Positions 25,381 through 33,742 of a stretch of DNA of 64,000 nucleotides are shown one piece after another. The stretch is from JBOGVZ01 sp050692985. GTDB taxonomy: Bacteria; Actinomycetota; UBA4738; CALAEC01. The notes under the pieces are model-generated. The model made no database searches and had not been told where the DNA came from. It was given only the letters and a program-made list of their open reading frames with translations. Made by a program: the position numbers and the translations under genes. The first letter of the stretch is position 1, and every line of letters begins with the position of its first letter. The stretch covers positions 5,808 to 69,807 of the forward strand of contig JBOGVZ010000057.1 in NCBI GenBank assembly GCA_050692985.1, in the 5' to 3' direction.

Positions 25381-26175
25381 CTACCGGCCCTCGAACCGCG
25401 GCTCGCGCTTCTCCGCGAAGGCGGTGACGCCCTCCAGGTGGTCGCGGGTCTCGGCCATGGCGGCCTGGGCGTCCGCCTCTCGCCGGAGGGCCTCCTCGAG
25501 GTCCGAGGTCACCGCCCTCGCCAGGAGATCGCGGGTCGCCGTGAGCGCCCGCGTGGGCATGGCCGCCAGGGTGCGGGCGAACGCGGTGGCCTGATCCTCG
25601 AAGGTGTCGGCGGGGTAGACCTTGCTCACCAGGCCCAGCTCCAGGGCCGTCTGGGCGTCGAGCATCTCCCCGGTCATCGACAGCTCCAGGGCCTTGGCAT
25701 GGCCGACCACCCGGGGCAGGAAGTACGTCCCCCCGGAGTCGGGGACGAGTCCGATCTTCACGAACGCCTGGGTGAACCGGGCCTGGTCACTGGCCACGCG
25801 GATGTCGCACGCCAGGGCCACCGAGAGGCCCGCCCCGGCGGCCACTCCGTTCACCGCGGCGACCACCGGCTTGGGGATGCCGAACAGGAGGGGGATCAGG
25901 CGGTGATAGGTCTTGGCCAGGTGCCCCCGGATGTCCGGCCGCTGGCCGGAGGCGTACGCGTCGCGGAACTCGGTGAGGTCCTGGCCGGCGCAGAACCCCC
26001 GGCCGGCCCCGGTGATGAGGACGCAGCGCACCTCGTCGTCTGCGCCGAGCGTGGTGATGGCGTCGCTCAACTCGTCGCTCATCGTGGCCGTGAGCGCGTT
26101 GAGCTTCTCGGGCCGGTTCATCACCACCCGGGCCACCGCGCCGTCTCGCTCCACGGAGATCTGCTCGTATGCCAC
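25381..26175 (-). CDS. Enoyl-CoA hydratase/isomerase (crotonase family)
   Basis: 264 residues. The oxyanion-hole motifs GAGRGFCAGQDL and NGVAAGAGLSVALACD, the FVKIGLVPDSGGTYFLPR segment and C-terminal KREPRF are crotonase hallmarks. It resembles PaaG-type 1,2-epoxyphenylacetyl-CoA isomerase or general enoyl-CoA hydratases, so a role in phenylacetate or fatty acid breakdown is likely; the paa operon is 3 kb away. GTG 26175 is chosen because AAGGAGGA precedes it. An ATG five codons upstream overlaps the thioesterase stop but lacks a Shine-Dalgarno. Confidence 0.9.
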   Translation of the reverse strand: MAYEQISVERDGAVARVVMNRPEKLNALTATMSDELSDAITTLGADDEVRCVLITGAGRGFCAGQDLTEFRDAYASGQRPDIRGHLAKTYHRLIPLLFGIPKPVVAAVNGVAAGAGLSVALACDIRVASDQARFTQAFVKIGLVPDSGGTYFLPRVVGHAKALELSMTGEMLDAQTALELGLVSKVYPADTFEDQATAFARTLAAMPTRALTATRDLLARAVTSDLEEALRREADAQAAMAETRDHLEGVTAFAEKREPRFEGR

Positions 26176-26186
26176 CTCGTCCTCCT

Positions 26187-26561
26187 TCATCCCAGGGCGC
26201 CCGACCGGATGTATCGCTGCACCAACGTCCCCGAGCCGACCCGGCCCGAGGGGCCGTGGACCTCGACGTCCGCGTGGCACTCCCGGGGGTCCACCCGGGT
26301 GGCCCGGGCCACCACCCGCAGCCTGTCCCCGGCCCGGGCGGGCCGCTCGTGCACCAGGCCGACCGAGTACCCGGTGGCGTCCTCGCCGGGGCGGAGGTGA
26401 GGCTCGATGAGCCGCCGGCCGGCCTCCTCCACGTGGCGGACCATCCACGCGGTGGCGTACACCGGGTGGATCCGGCGGCCGCCCAGGTCCACCAGCATGT
26501 CCTCGGTCACCGTTATCTCGAGTTCCGCCTCCTCGCCCACGGCCGGGTGTCCTCGAGCCAC
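26187..26561 (-). CDS. Hotdog-fold thioesterase (FlK-like)
   Basis: 124 residues and a single hotdog domain: VTEDMLVDLGGRRIHPVYATAWMVRHVEEAGRRLI, then RAGDRLRVVARATRVDP. It belongs near the fluoroacetyl-CoA thioesterase-like proteins of actinobacteria; it would hydrolyse an acyl-CoA, substrate unknown. It is transcribed with the enoyl-CoA hydratase just downstream, which suggests removal of a dead-end or product CoA ester in the same pathway. A paralogue of this type lies at 35060-35452. Confidence 0.8.
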   Translation of the reverse strand: MARGHPAVGEEAELEITVTEDMLVDLGGRRIHPVYATAWMVRHVEEAGRRLIEPHLRPGEDATGYSVGLVHERPARAGDRLRVVARATRVDPRECHADVEVHGPSGRVGSGTLVQRYIRSGALG

Positions 26562-26607
26562 GCCGCGGAGTGTACGGGAGTCTCGGACGCCGGCGGGCTC
26601 GGCGCGG

Positions 26608-26736
26608 CTATGCGAAGAGCTCGCTCAGGGCCCATCCGCCGACGTAGATCAGGAGGAGGAGCGCAACACCGCCGGCGACACCGGCGAAGGCCCCCACGAT
26701 GACCCGGCGGCGGGCCGGCTGTTCCATCGGGGCCAT
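26608..26736 (-). CDS. Small single-pass membrane protein
   Basis: 42 residues. Basic QPARRRV is followed by one long hydrophobic segment (VGAFAGVAGGVALLLLIYVG) and a short end. ATG 26736 has GGAGGC six bases upstream, which supports real translation. The gene is divergent from the TPP riboswitch and lies just before the thioesterase operon. The function is unknown. Confidence 0.5.
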   Translation of the reverse strand: MAPMEQPARRRVIVGAFAGVAGGVALLLLIYVGGWALSELFA

Positions 26737-26775
26737 TGTGCGCCTCCAGCGACGGGATGGGCTAGGCTGCCACGG

Positions 26776-26873
26776 ACAGCACGGGGGAGCTCGGTGGCAC
26801 CGGGCTGAGAGGCCGGCTGGGAGCCGGCGACCCTTCGAACCTGATCCGGGCAATGCCGGCGCAGGGAGGGAGG
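26776..26873 (+). promoter_or_regulatory. TPP riboswitch (THI element)
   Basis: All the conserved pieces are present in order: GGGGGAGC near 26784, GCTGAGAGGCC near 26805, GACCCTTCGAACCTGATCC near 26830, and AATGCCGGCGCAGGGAGG near 26852. Thiamine pyrophosphate binding is expected to lower expression of the transporter gene downstream. The boundaries are approximate. Confidence 0.93.
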
Positions 26874-26874
26874 A

Positions 26875-26895
26875 CGCCACCGGGACCCGGTGGCG
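26875..26895 (+). terminator. Riboswitch expression-platform hairpin
   Basis: CGCCACCGG and CCGGTGGCG form a perfect 9-bp stem with a GAC loop directly after the TPP aptamer, followed by TTCGCCGTTT. This is the natural place for a TPP-dependent intrinsic terminator. Because a GTG at 26890 lies inside this hairpin, the transporter start is placed further down at 26938. Confidence 0.6.
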
Positions 26896-26937
26896 TTCGC
26901 CGTTTCGGACGCCCCCCCGCGAGCGAGGGAGGGATGG

Positions 26938-28392
26938 TTGGCCACGGTCACGGAGCGGCTCGAGCGGGTCCTGGAGCGGGAGGCGCCTTCCTGGGGGGTC
27001 CGGCCAACCACCGCGGAGGTGCGGCGGCTGTCGGGGCTCGACCTGGCCGTCCTGTGGGGTGACCTGGGGATCGGACTGCTCGTCTTGGTCACCGGGGCGT
27101 TGCTGGTCCCGGCCCTCGGGCTGCCGGAAGCGCTCGCGGCCATCGCGGTGGGGTCGGTGATCGGGTGCATCCCCCTGGCGCTGGTCGGCCGGGCCGGGGC
27201 GACTGAGGGTCTGCCCGGGATGGTGCTGCTGCGGCCGGCGCTGGGGACACGCGGGTCCTACGGGCCCACGATCCTCAACGTGGCCCAGCTCCTGGGATGG
27301 ACCGCGTTCGAGTTCTGGGCCATGGCACTGGTGGCCAGCCGGATCACCGGGCCCCTGTTCGGCGTCCACTCGTTCTTCATCTGGCTCGCGGTCGTGGCCG
27401 TGGTGTGTCTGGCTCTGTCGCTGGGAGGCCCCGTCTTGGTGGTCCGTCGGTGGATGGAGCGGTTCGGCGCCTGGGTCCTGGTTGCGGTGGCGGGGTGGAT
27501 CACGGTCCGCGTGGTGACGGCCGTGGACCTGGGGGAGCTGTGGGGTCGGCCGGGAGCCGGGGGGTTTCCCACGTTCGGGAGCGCGATCGATCTGGTGATC
27601 GCCATGCCGATCTCGTGGATCCCGCTGGTGGCCGACTTCAACCGCTTCGCCCGGCCCCGGGCGGCGGCCGCCACCGGCACGTACGTGGGCTACCTGGTGG
27701 CGAACCTGTGGCTGTATGCGCTGGGGGCGCTGCTGATCCTGGGAGCGGGAGCGACCGAGCCGTCGGTCACGGGGATCGCCGATGGCATCGTCACCCTGGC
27801 CGGGGGCGTCCTGGTGCTGGTGGTGCTCCTCGTGGGCGAGACCGACGAGGCCTTCGCCGACATCTACTCGGCGGCGGTCTCGGCCCAGAACGTCGCTCCC
27901 CGGCTGAACCAGCGTGCCGCGGTGGTGGCCGTGGCCGCGCTGGGTGTGGCCGGGGCCGCCTGGCTCTTCGGTCTCCCCGGTGGCGGTCTCCAGACGTACG
28001 AGTTCTTCCTGTTCCTGATCGGCTCGATCTTCGTCCCGCTGTTCGGCGTGTTCGTGGCCGACTACTTCGTGCTCCGTCGTCGCCGGACGTACGAGCCCGA
28101 CCGCTTGTTCGACGCCCGGGGGCCCTATCGGTACACGGGCGGCGTGCACCTGCGGGCGGGGGCGTCCTGGGTCCTGGGCTTCGCCGTGTATCACTGGATC
28201 GCGCCCACACCATTGGCGGGATGGGAGGATGCGATGCGGACGGTGTTCGCGGAGTGGCTCCACCTGCCGTTCCCGCTGTTCGGCGGGGGCGTCCCGGCCA
28301 GCGTGATCTCCTTCGTCACCGCCTTCGTCGCCTACCTGGGCGTCGCCGCGGCCCATCGCGGGTGGCGCCAGGCGAGCGGAGTCACGCCGTGA
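26938..28392 (+). CDS. cytX: CytX-type NCS1 transporter for thiamine pyrimidine precursor
   Basis: 484 residues with 12 predicted membrane helices. Segments such as LAVLWGDLGIGLLVLVTG and MPISWIPLVADFNRFAR are typical of the cytosine/purine permease (NCS1) superfamily. CytX members take up hydroxymethylpyrimidine, and the TPP riboswitch directly upstream strongly supports that role. TTG 26938 is chosen over GTG 26890 because GAGGGAGGG lies five bases before it and the GTG sits inside the riboswitch hairpin. Its end overlaps the convergent cupin-like gene by 11 bases. Confidence 0.88.
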   Translation: MATVTERLERVLEREAPSWGVRPTTAEVRRLSGLDLAVLWGDLGIGLLVLVTGALLVPALGLPEALAAIAVGSVIGCIPLALVGRAGATEGLPGMVLLRPALGTRGSYGPTILNVAQLLGWTAFEFWAMALVASRITGPLFGVHSFFIWLAVVAVVCLALSLGGPVLVVRRWMERFGAWVLVAVAGWITVRVVTAVDLGELWGRPGAGGFPTFGSAIDLVIAMPISWIPLVADFNRFARPRAAAATGTYVGYLVANLWLYALGALLILGAGATEPSVTGIADGIVTLAGGVLVLVVLLVGETDEAFADIYSAAVSAQNVAPRLNQRAAVVAVAALGVAGAAWLFGLPGGGLQTYEFFLFLIGSIFVPLFGVFVADYFVLRRRRTYEPDRLFDARGPYRYTGGVHLRAGASWVLGFAVYHWIAPTPLAGWEDAMRTVFAEWLHLPFPLFGGGVPASVISFVTAFVAYLGVAAAHRGWRQASGVTP

Positions 28393-28720
28393 CGGTGCGG
28401 GGGGTCGGGGGCGGGGCCACCGTCAACAGCACCACCAGCGGCTCGGCGGAGGCGTTCGTCACCGTGAGCTCCATCCGGGCCGGCACCAGGGCGGTCCCCC
28501 ACTGCTTCAGGCGGCTCCGAGAACGGTCGACCTGGACCACGGCCTCCCCGGCCATCACGGTGATGACGGCGTCGGAGTCGGGATCGCCCACCGGTCCGTA
28601 GCCGCGGTTCCGGTCGATGCACAGGACCTGGGCCCACAGCCGCTCCGACTCGAACACGCTCCGGCGGATGACCTGGCCCTCCTCGAAGTCCACGAAGTCC
28701 CGCAGGTCGGCCGTCTCCAC
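28382..28720 (-). CDS. Small cupin-like protein
   Basis: 112 residues. The pattern IRRSVFESERLWAQVLCIDRN, then GDPDSDAVITVMAGEAVVQVDRSR and a hydrophobic strand, fits a single cupin barrel. The metal-binding His cluster of classical cupins is mostly absent, so binding rather than catalysis is possible. GTG 28720 has no Shine-Dalgarno; TACCCT lies seven bases upstream on the minus strand. It diverges from pepA and its end overlaps the transporter gene by 11 bases. Confidence 0.65.
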   Translation of the reverse strand: METADLRDFVDFEEGQVIRRSVFESERLWAQVLCIDRNRGYGPVGDPDSDAVITVMAGEAVVQVDRSRSRLKQWGTALVPARMELTVTNASAEPLVVLLTVAPPPTPRTVTA

Positions 28721-28807
28721 GTCCCGGAGGGTAGGCCAGGGAGGGCGTGTCGGCAAAAGCCGATACACTCTGCTCCTTGCCAACGGGGGCCACCAGAGGG
28801 GGATAGC

Positions 28808-30331
28808 GTGCCAGCGTTCGAGTTCCGTACGACAACGGCGGCCCAGCAGCCCGCCGACCTGCTGATCCTGCCGGTGTACGAGGGGCCCTCGGCCGGACCC
28901 GGGGTCGCGGAGGTCGCCAGGTCCCTCGACGCCGACCTCCTCGCCCTCCTCGGATCGGACCGGGTGCGGGGTCGCCTGGGTGACGTCTTCCTGGTCCCCA
29001 CCCTGGGGCGTGGCTCGGCCGAGAACGTCCTGCTGGTCGGGGTGGGCCCAAAAGACGAAGCCACCCCGGACACCGCCCGCCGGGCCGCGGGCAAGGTCGC
29101 CACCAGGGCGTCGCGCTACCGCCGGGTGGCCACCACCCTTCCCCAGGCCATCCGGGGCTCGTTCGAGGAGTCGGTCCAGGCGTTCGTCGAGGGCCTCCTG
29201 CTGGGCTCCTACCGGTTCGACCGCTACAAGGCCCGGTCGGACGACGAGGAGGGGACGCCGCGCCTCGACCGGGTCACGGTGCTGGGCACGGGGCGCCACG
29301 ATGCCCGTCGGGTCCGGGAGGCCCTGCGCCGCGGCGAGGTGTACGCCGAGGCCACGGCATGGGCCCGGGACCTGGTCAACACCCCGGCCATCGATGCCAC
29401 CCCCGAGTTCCTGGCCAGGGAGGCCCAGAAGATGGCCCGCGAGGTGGGTCTCCAGTCCAAGGTGTGGACCAAGGCCGACCTGGAGAAGGGCGGGTTCGGG
29501 GGGATCCTCGGGGTGGGCCGCGGCAGCGCCAACCCTCCCCGGCTCATCGAGCTGCGGTACGCGGGTGGCAGCGGCCCCCCGGTGGCGCTGACCGGGAAGG
29601 GGATCACGTTCGACTCCGGCGGCCTGTCGATCAAGGACGCCAAGGGCATGGAGTGGATGAAGGCCGACATGGCCGGAGCGGCCACGGTCCTGGGGGCCAT
29701 GCGAGCCATCGCCCGGCTGAAGCCCAGGGTCCCCGTGATCGCCGCCATCCCAAGCTCGGAGAACATGCCCGGCGGTTCCGCGATCCGCCCCGGCGACGTC
29801 CTCCGGCACCGCGGCGGGAAGACCTCCGAGGTGCTCAACACGGACGCGGAGGGACGGCTGGTGCTGGCCGACGCGCTGGCCTACCTGTCCGAGCAGAAGC
29901 CCAGGTCCATCGTGGACGTGGCCACGCTCACCGGAGCCTGCATGATCGCCCTGGGCGAGGACATCTGGGGGGTCTTGGGCAGCGACGACCGTGTGGTGCG
30001 GGACCTCCTGCGGGCGGGGGAGGCAGCCGGCGAGCCCGGGTGGCAGCTCCCGCTGTGGGCGCCGTACCGCCGCCAGATCGACTCCTCGGTGGCCGACGTG
30101 AAGAACATCGGGAACCGGTGGGGCGGGGCCATCACCGCGGCCCTGTTCCTCAAGGAGTTCGTGGGGCAGGTGCCGTGGGCCCACGTCGACATCGCCGGCA
30201 CCGCCTTCGCCGAGCGCGCCGGCGACTACTGGCCGAAGGGCGCCACCGGGAACCCCGTCCGGACCCTGATCAGCTACGCGGAGCGACAGGCCGGCACCGA
30301 CGGCCGCCGGCGAACCCCTCGCTCGCGCTGA
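28808..30331 (+). CDS. pepA: Leucyl aminopeptidase (M17)
   Basis: 507 residues. The two-zinc centre motifs are clear: LTGKGITFDSGGLSIK and VLNTDAEGRLVLADAL, the latter the M17 signature. The enzyme removes N-terminal amino acids in the cytoplasm during peptide turnover. GTG 28808 is the likely start; TACACT at 28764-28769 is a candidate -10. The C-terminal tail is a short basic extension. It is a single-gene unit by spacing. Confidence 0.95.
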   Translation: MPAFEFRTTTAAQQPADLLILPVYEGPSAGPGVAEVARSLDADLLALLGSDRVRGRLGDVFLVPTLGRGSAENVLLVGVGPKDEATPDTARRAAGKVATRASRYRRVATTLPQAIRGSFEESVQAFVEGLLLGSYRFDRYKARSDDEEGTPRLDRVTVLGTGRHDARRVREALRRGEVYAEATAWARDLVNTPAIDATPEFLAREAQKMAREVGLQSKVWTKADLEKGGFGGILGVGRGSANPPRLIELRYAGGSGPPVALTGKGITFDSGGLSIKDAKGMEWMKADMAGAATVLGAMRAIARLKPRVPVIAAIPSSENMPGGSAIRPGDVLRHRGGKTSEVLNTDAEGRLVLADALAYLSEQKPRSIVDVATLTGACMIALGEDIWGVLGSDDRVVRDLLRAGEAAGEPGWQLPLWAPYRRQIDSSVADVKNIGNRWGGAITAALFLKEFVGQVPWAHVDIAGTAFAERAGDYWPKGATGNPVRTLISYAERQAGTDGRRRTPRSR

Positions 30332-30341
30332 CCCTGCGGTA

Positions 30342-30371
30342 TTGACGTCCCGAACGGGGCGGGCATACATT
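30342..30371 (+). promoter_or_regulatory. Candidate promoter of the SnoaL-like gene
   Basis: TTGACG (30342-30347) and TACATT (30366-30371) are separated by 18 bases, a good match to a vegetative actinobacterial promoter. AAAGGGAGGAGGGAG follows before the ATG at 30400. Confidence 0.5.
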
Positions 30372-30399
30372 CCGGTTAGCCGCAAAGGGAGGAGGGAGC

Positions 30400-30795
30400 A
30401 TGGCCCACCCCAACGAGGATCGGGCGCGGAAGGCGTTCGACGCCTTCATCGGCGGTGACCTGGACACCGTGGGGGAGACGCTGACCGACGACGTGTTGTG
30501 GCACGTCCCCGGGCGGAGCCCCCTGGCCGGGGACTACCGGGGGAAGGACGAGGTCTTCGGCCTCTTCGCCCAGCTCGTGGAGAAGACCGGGGGTACGTTC
30601 CGCCTCGAGGTCCACGACATCCTGGCGAACGACGAGCACGTGGTGGCCCTGACCAGGACCACCGGGGAGCGTGAGGGGAAGAAGCTGGACATCCGAAGCG
30701 CCCAGGTCCTGCACGTGAACGCCGATGGCCAGGTCACCGAGTCCTGGTTCCACCCGGACGACGCCTACGCCGCGGACGAGTTCTGGTCGTCTTGA
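30400..30795 (+). CDS. SnoaL-like / NTF2-fold protein
   Basis: 131 residues. ARKAFDAFIGGDLDTVGETLTDDVLWHVPGRSPLAGDYRGKDEV and the end VTESWFHPDDAYAADEFW are typical of the nuclear transport factor 2-like family. Members include isomerases, cyclases and binding proteins of unknown role; no specific function can be given. ATG 30400 has a strong GGAGGAGGGAG before it and a good promoter upstream. Confidence 0.85.
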   Translation: MAHPNEDRARKAFDAFIGGDLDTVGETLTDDVLWHVPGRSPLAGDYRGKDEVFGLFAQLVEKTGGTFRLEVHDILANDEHVVALTRTTGEREGKKLDIRSAQVLHVNADGQVTESWFHPDDAYAADEFWSS

Positions 30796-30876
30796 CCGCG
30801 GGATCCGCTCGCCTCCCAGGGCCGCGGCGATCCCAGGGGGAGTAGCTCACCCCGGATCTGGGGGCGTCCGCCCATG

Positions 30877-31722
30877 TCAGGGCTTGGTGCCCACGCCCAG
30901 GATGACCTCGGCCGTGTCGCCGATCGGCTCGGCGAACCGCTCCCGGAACCGCTCCTCGACCTGGGTGCGGAACCGCGGCCACAGCGACTCCCCCAGCATG
31001 TGTTGGACGAACCTCCCGTGGACGCTGACGTCGCGGCCCACCAGGTACTCCTCGATGGTGTGGGTGAAGCGGTATTCGCGGCGTTCGACCCGAACCGGGC
31101 GGAGCCCGGCGTCCCGAAGGGCCTCCTCCAGGCGGGCCGGGTCGGCGAAGCGCTCCTCCCAGGGGGCCGCCCGGCGCTGCGCGTCTCGCAGGAGGTCCCG
31201 ACCCACGAACGACTCGGCCACCTCTCGCCAGGTGCGGCGGAACTCGTCCTCGCTGGCGCCCCAGGTGCTGACGCCCAGGCGGCCGCCGGGACGCAGCACG
31301 CGCAGCATGTCGAACACCGCCGTCCGGTAGTTGGTGAACAGGAGGATGACGAAGGAACCGGTGACCGCGTCGAACGTTGCGTCCCGGAACGGGAGATCGA
31401 TGGCGTCGGCGGCGGCGGCCCGCACCCCGCCGGCCCGGGCCCGGCGGAGCATCTCCACCGAACGATCCACCCCGATCACGAGCCCCCCGGCCCCCACGAC
31501 CTCGGCCCCGGCGCGAGCGGCCACGCCGGGGCCGGTCCCCACGTCGAGCATCCTGCCGCCCGGGGGAGGGTCCACGGCCGCCACCAGGTCCCGCGCCGGG
31601 GCCTCGTGGAGCGGCTCGCGGGTCCGGGTATAGGCCTCGGCCACGCCGTCGTAGCCCCGCCAGTCCCGGGCCGGAGCCGGCCGGGGGGATGACGGCGATG
31701 ACGGTCTCCTGCGACGGAACAT
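30877..31722 (-). CDS. Class I SAM-dependent methyltransferase
   Basis: 281 residues. MLDVGTGPGVAARAGAEVVG is motif I, DRSVEMLRRARAGG and AIDLPFRDATFDAV are the following SAM-binding elements, and VLRPGGRLGVSTWG closes the fold. It looks like a methyltransferase of the UbiE/Methyltransf_11 type; the acceptor is unknown. ATG 31722 is favoured because the region upstream carries TAGCAT seven bases before it and no Shine-Dalgarno, the leaderless pattern. The frame stays open further upstream, so a longer form cannot be excluded. Confidence 0.82.
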   Translation of the reverse strand: MFRRRRPSSPSSPRPAPARDWRGYDGVAEAYTRTREPLHEAPARDLVAAVDPPPGGRMLDVGTGPGVAARAGAEVVGAGGLVIGVDRSVEMLRRARAGGVRAAAADAIDLPFRDATFDAVTGSFVILLFTNYRTAVFDMLRVLRPGGRLGVSTWGASEDEFRRTWREVAESFVGRDLLRDAQRRAAPWEERFADPARLEEALRDAGLRPVRVERREYRFTHTIEEYLVGRDVSVHGRFVQHMLGESLWPRFRTQVEERFRERFAEPIGDTAEVILGVGTKP

Positions 31723-31801
31723 CACATCGATGCTACCGGTTGTGTTGATTACGGCTTCGCATGCCGGGTAGGAGAAGAGGGACGAGCCGGAAGGAGGCAC
31801 G

Positions 31802-32071
31802 ATGACACGACCGGCATCCATCGTCGAAGAGGATCACGACCGGATCCTCACCACCTACCTCCGGGCCCTGGCCCGCGACCACGGGGTGCGACCTGCGGCC
31901 TCGCCCGGCCACGAAGTGCGGACGTGCCCGTCGTGCGGCGCCCGGGCCGTGTTCACGCTGGACCCCGAGGGCACCTGGTACCGCTGCAGGCACTGCGGCC
32001 ACTTCGCCTACCCCGCCCCCTCCGGCCCTGACCGGTCCCGCTCCGGTTGCGGCGGTGTCGCGAACGGGTAA
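31802..32071 (+). CDS. Small zinc-ribbon protein
   Basis: 89 residues. An N-terminal helix region (EEDHDRILTTYLRALARDHG) is followed by a four-Cys zinc ribbon, TCPSCGARAVFTLD and YRCRHCGHF, and a short tail. ATG 31802 is preceded by GGAAGGAGG. It lies 33 bases before the TPP enzyme gene and is almost certainly co-transcribed with it. I do not recognise a named family. A nucleic-acid or partner-binding role is only a guess. Confidence 0.72.
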   Translation: MTRPASIVEEDHDRILTTYLRALARDHGVRPAASPGHEVRTCPSCGARAVFTLDPEGTWYRCRHCGHFAYPAPSGPDRSRSGCGGVANG

Positions 32072-32104
32072 CCATCCTCGTCGAGCCCGAACGAGGAGAG
32101 GCAC

Positions 32105-33742
32105 GTGGACAAGCCGCGGCACGGAGGCCACCTGCTGGCCAAGGCACTGCGGGGAGAGGGCGTGGAGCACCTGTTCACCCTGTCCGGGGGCCACATCGCC
32201 CCCATCTACGACGGCTGCGTGGACGAGGGGATCCGGATCGTCGACTTCCGCCACGAGCAGGCCGCGGCCCATGCGGCCGACGGCTGGGCCAGGGTCACCG
32301 GCCGGCCCGGGGTGGCGGCGGTCACCGCCGGGCCCGGAGTCACCGACGCCGTCACGGGGATCGCCAACGGGTTCTACGCCGACTCGCCGTTCCTGGTGAT
32401 CGGGGGGAAGAGCCCCCTGGCGGAGCTGGAGATGGGCTCGCTCCAGGAGATGGACCACATCGCCCTGGTGCGCTCGATCACCAAGTGGGCCAGGACCTGC
32501 TGGGAGACCCGGAGGATCGCCGACTACGTGACGGAAGCCTTCCGACACGCCACCGCGGGCCGCAAGGGCCCGGCGTTCCTCGACATCCCCCTGGAGGTCC
32601 AGTTCAACTCGTGGCCGCCGGGCCTGGAGGTCCCCGAGCGCTACCGGACCGAGGCCAGGCCTCAGGGCGACCCCGACCAGGTGAGGCGGGCCGCGGCCCT
32701 CCTTCGCGAGGCCGAGCACCCGGTCGTCTTCGCCGGATCGGGCGTGCGGTGGTCGGAGGCCCACGAGGCCCTGGCCGCGCTGGCCGACGCCCTCAAGGCC
32801 CCGGCGTTCCTGAACTCGCTGGGCCGGGGGTCCCTCCCGCCCGACCATCCCTACTTCTTCGCCGCGGCCCGGAAGCATGCCCTGGGCAAGGCCGACCTGA
32901 TCCTGGCGCTCGGCGTGGACTGGGACTTCCGACTGGGGTTCGGCCGCCGCAACATCTCGGAGGCGGCTCGGGTGATCCAGGTCGACGTGGACGGGCGCCA
33001 CATCGGCCGGAACCGGCCGGTGGACGTGGGGATCGTGGGGGATCCGGGGAAGGTCATCGAGCAGCTCCTCGGGGAGGGGGTCGGCGCCGCCGAGGAGCCG
33101 TCGTGGACCGCCGAGGTCCGCGACGAGGAGCGCCGCATCCGCGAGGAGGCCAGGGCCGGACTGGAGTCCGCCGCCGTCCCCATCCATCCGCAGCGGTTCG
33201 CCCGGGAGATCCGGGACTTCCTGGACCCCGACGCGGTGGTGGTCGGCGACGGCGGCGACATCGTGGGGATCAGCGCCGGCATCATCGACGCCCCCGCCCC
33301 CGGCCACTGGCTCGACCCCGGCCCGTTCGGCTGCCTGGGGGTGGGACCTTCGTTCGCCATCGCCGCCAAGCTGGCGAAGCCCGACAAGCAGGTCTTGATC
33401 GTCTACGGCGACGGCTCGTTCGGGCTCAACGCCATGGAGTACGAGAGCGCGATCCGCCAGGACATCCCGTTCGTGGGGATCATCGGGAACGACGGCGCCT
33501 GGGGCCAGATCAAGGTGGCCCAGGAGGCCCTGTACGGCCAGGGGAACGCCCCGGCCGCGTTCCTGTCGCAGGACACGGGCTACGAGAAGATGGTCGAGGG
33601 GTTGGGTGGCTACGGCGAGCGCGTCACCGAGCCGGACGAGATCCGCCCGGCCCTCCAGCGAGCCTTCGATGCCGGCGTGCCGGCCTGCATCAACGTCGTG
33701 GTGGACGCCTCGCTCATGAAGCGGGCGTCGTACCTGGGATAG
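32105..33742 (+). CDS. Thiamine pyrophosphate enzyme (acetolactate synthase-like)
   Basis: 545 residues with the three-domain layout of ThDP-dependent decarboxylases. LFTLSGGHIAPIYDGC and the catalytic Glu in FRHEQAAAHAADGWAR are in the N-terminal domain. The cofactor motif GDGSFGLNAMEYE...GNDGAWGQ is in the C-terminal domain. Candidates are acetolactate synthase large subunit, 2-hydroxyacyl-CoA lyase or oxalyl-CoA decarboxylase. No small acetolactate synthase subunit is nearby, which weighs against branched-chain biosynthesis. It follows the zinc-ribbon gene in an operon. Its last 29 bases overlap the convergent O-antigen-ligase-like gene. Confidence 0.85.
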   Translation: MDKPRHGGHLLAKALRGEGVEHLFTLSGGHIAPIYDGCVDEGIRIVDFRHEQAAAHAADGWARVTGRPGVAAVTAGPGVTDAVTGIANGFYADSPFLVIGGKSPLAELEMGSLQEMDHIALVRSITKWARTCWETRRIADYVTEAFRHATAGRKGPAFLDIPLEVQFNSWPPGLEVPERYRTEARPQGDPDQVRRAAALLREAEHPVVFAGSGVRWSEAHEALAALADALKAPAFLNSLGRGSLPPDHPYFFAAARKHALGKADLILALGVDWDFRLGFGRRNISEAARVIQVDVDGRHIGRNRPVDVGIVGDPGKVIEQLLGEGVGAAEEPSWTAEVRDEERRIREEARAGLESAAVPIHPQRFAREIRDFLDPDAVVVGDGGDIVGISAGIIDAPAPGHWLDPGPFGCLGVGPSFAIAAKLAKPDKQVLIVYGDGSFGLNAMEYESAIRQDIPFVGIIGNDGAWGQIKVAQEALYGQGNAPAAFLSQDTGYEKMVEGLGGYGERVTEPDEIRPALQRAFDAGVPACINVVVDASLMKRASYLG

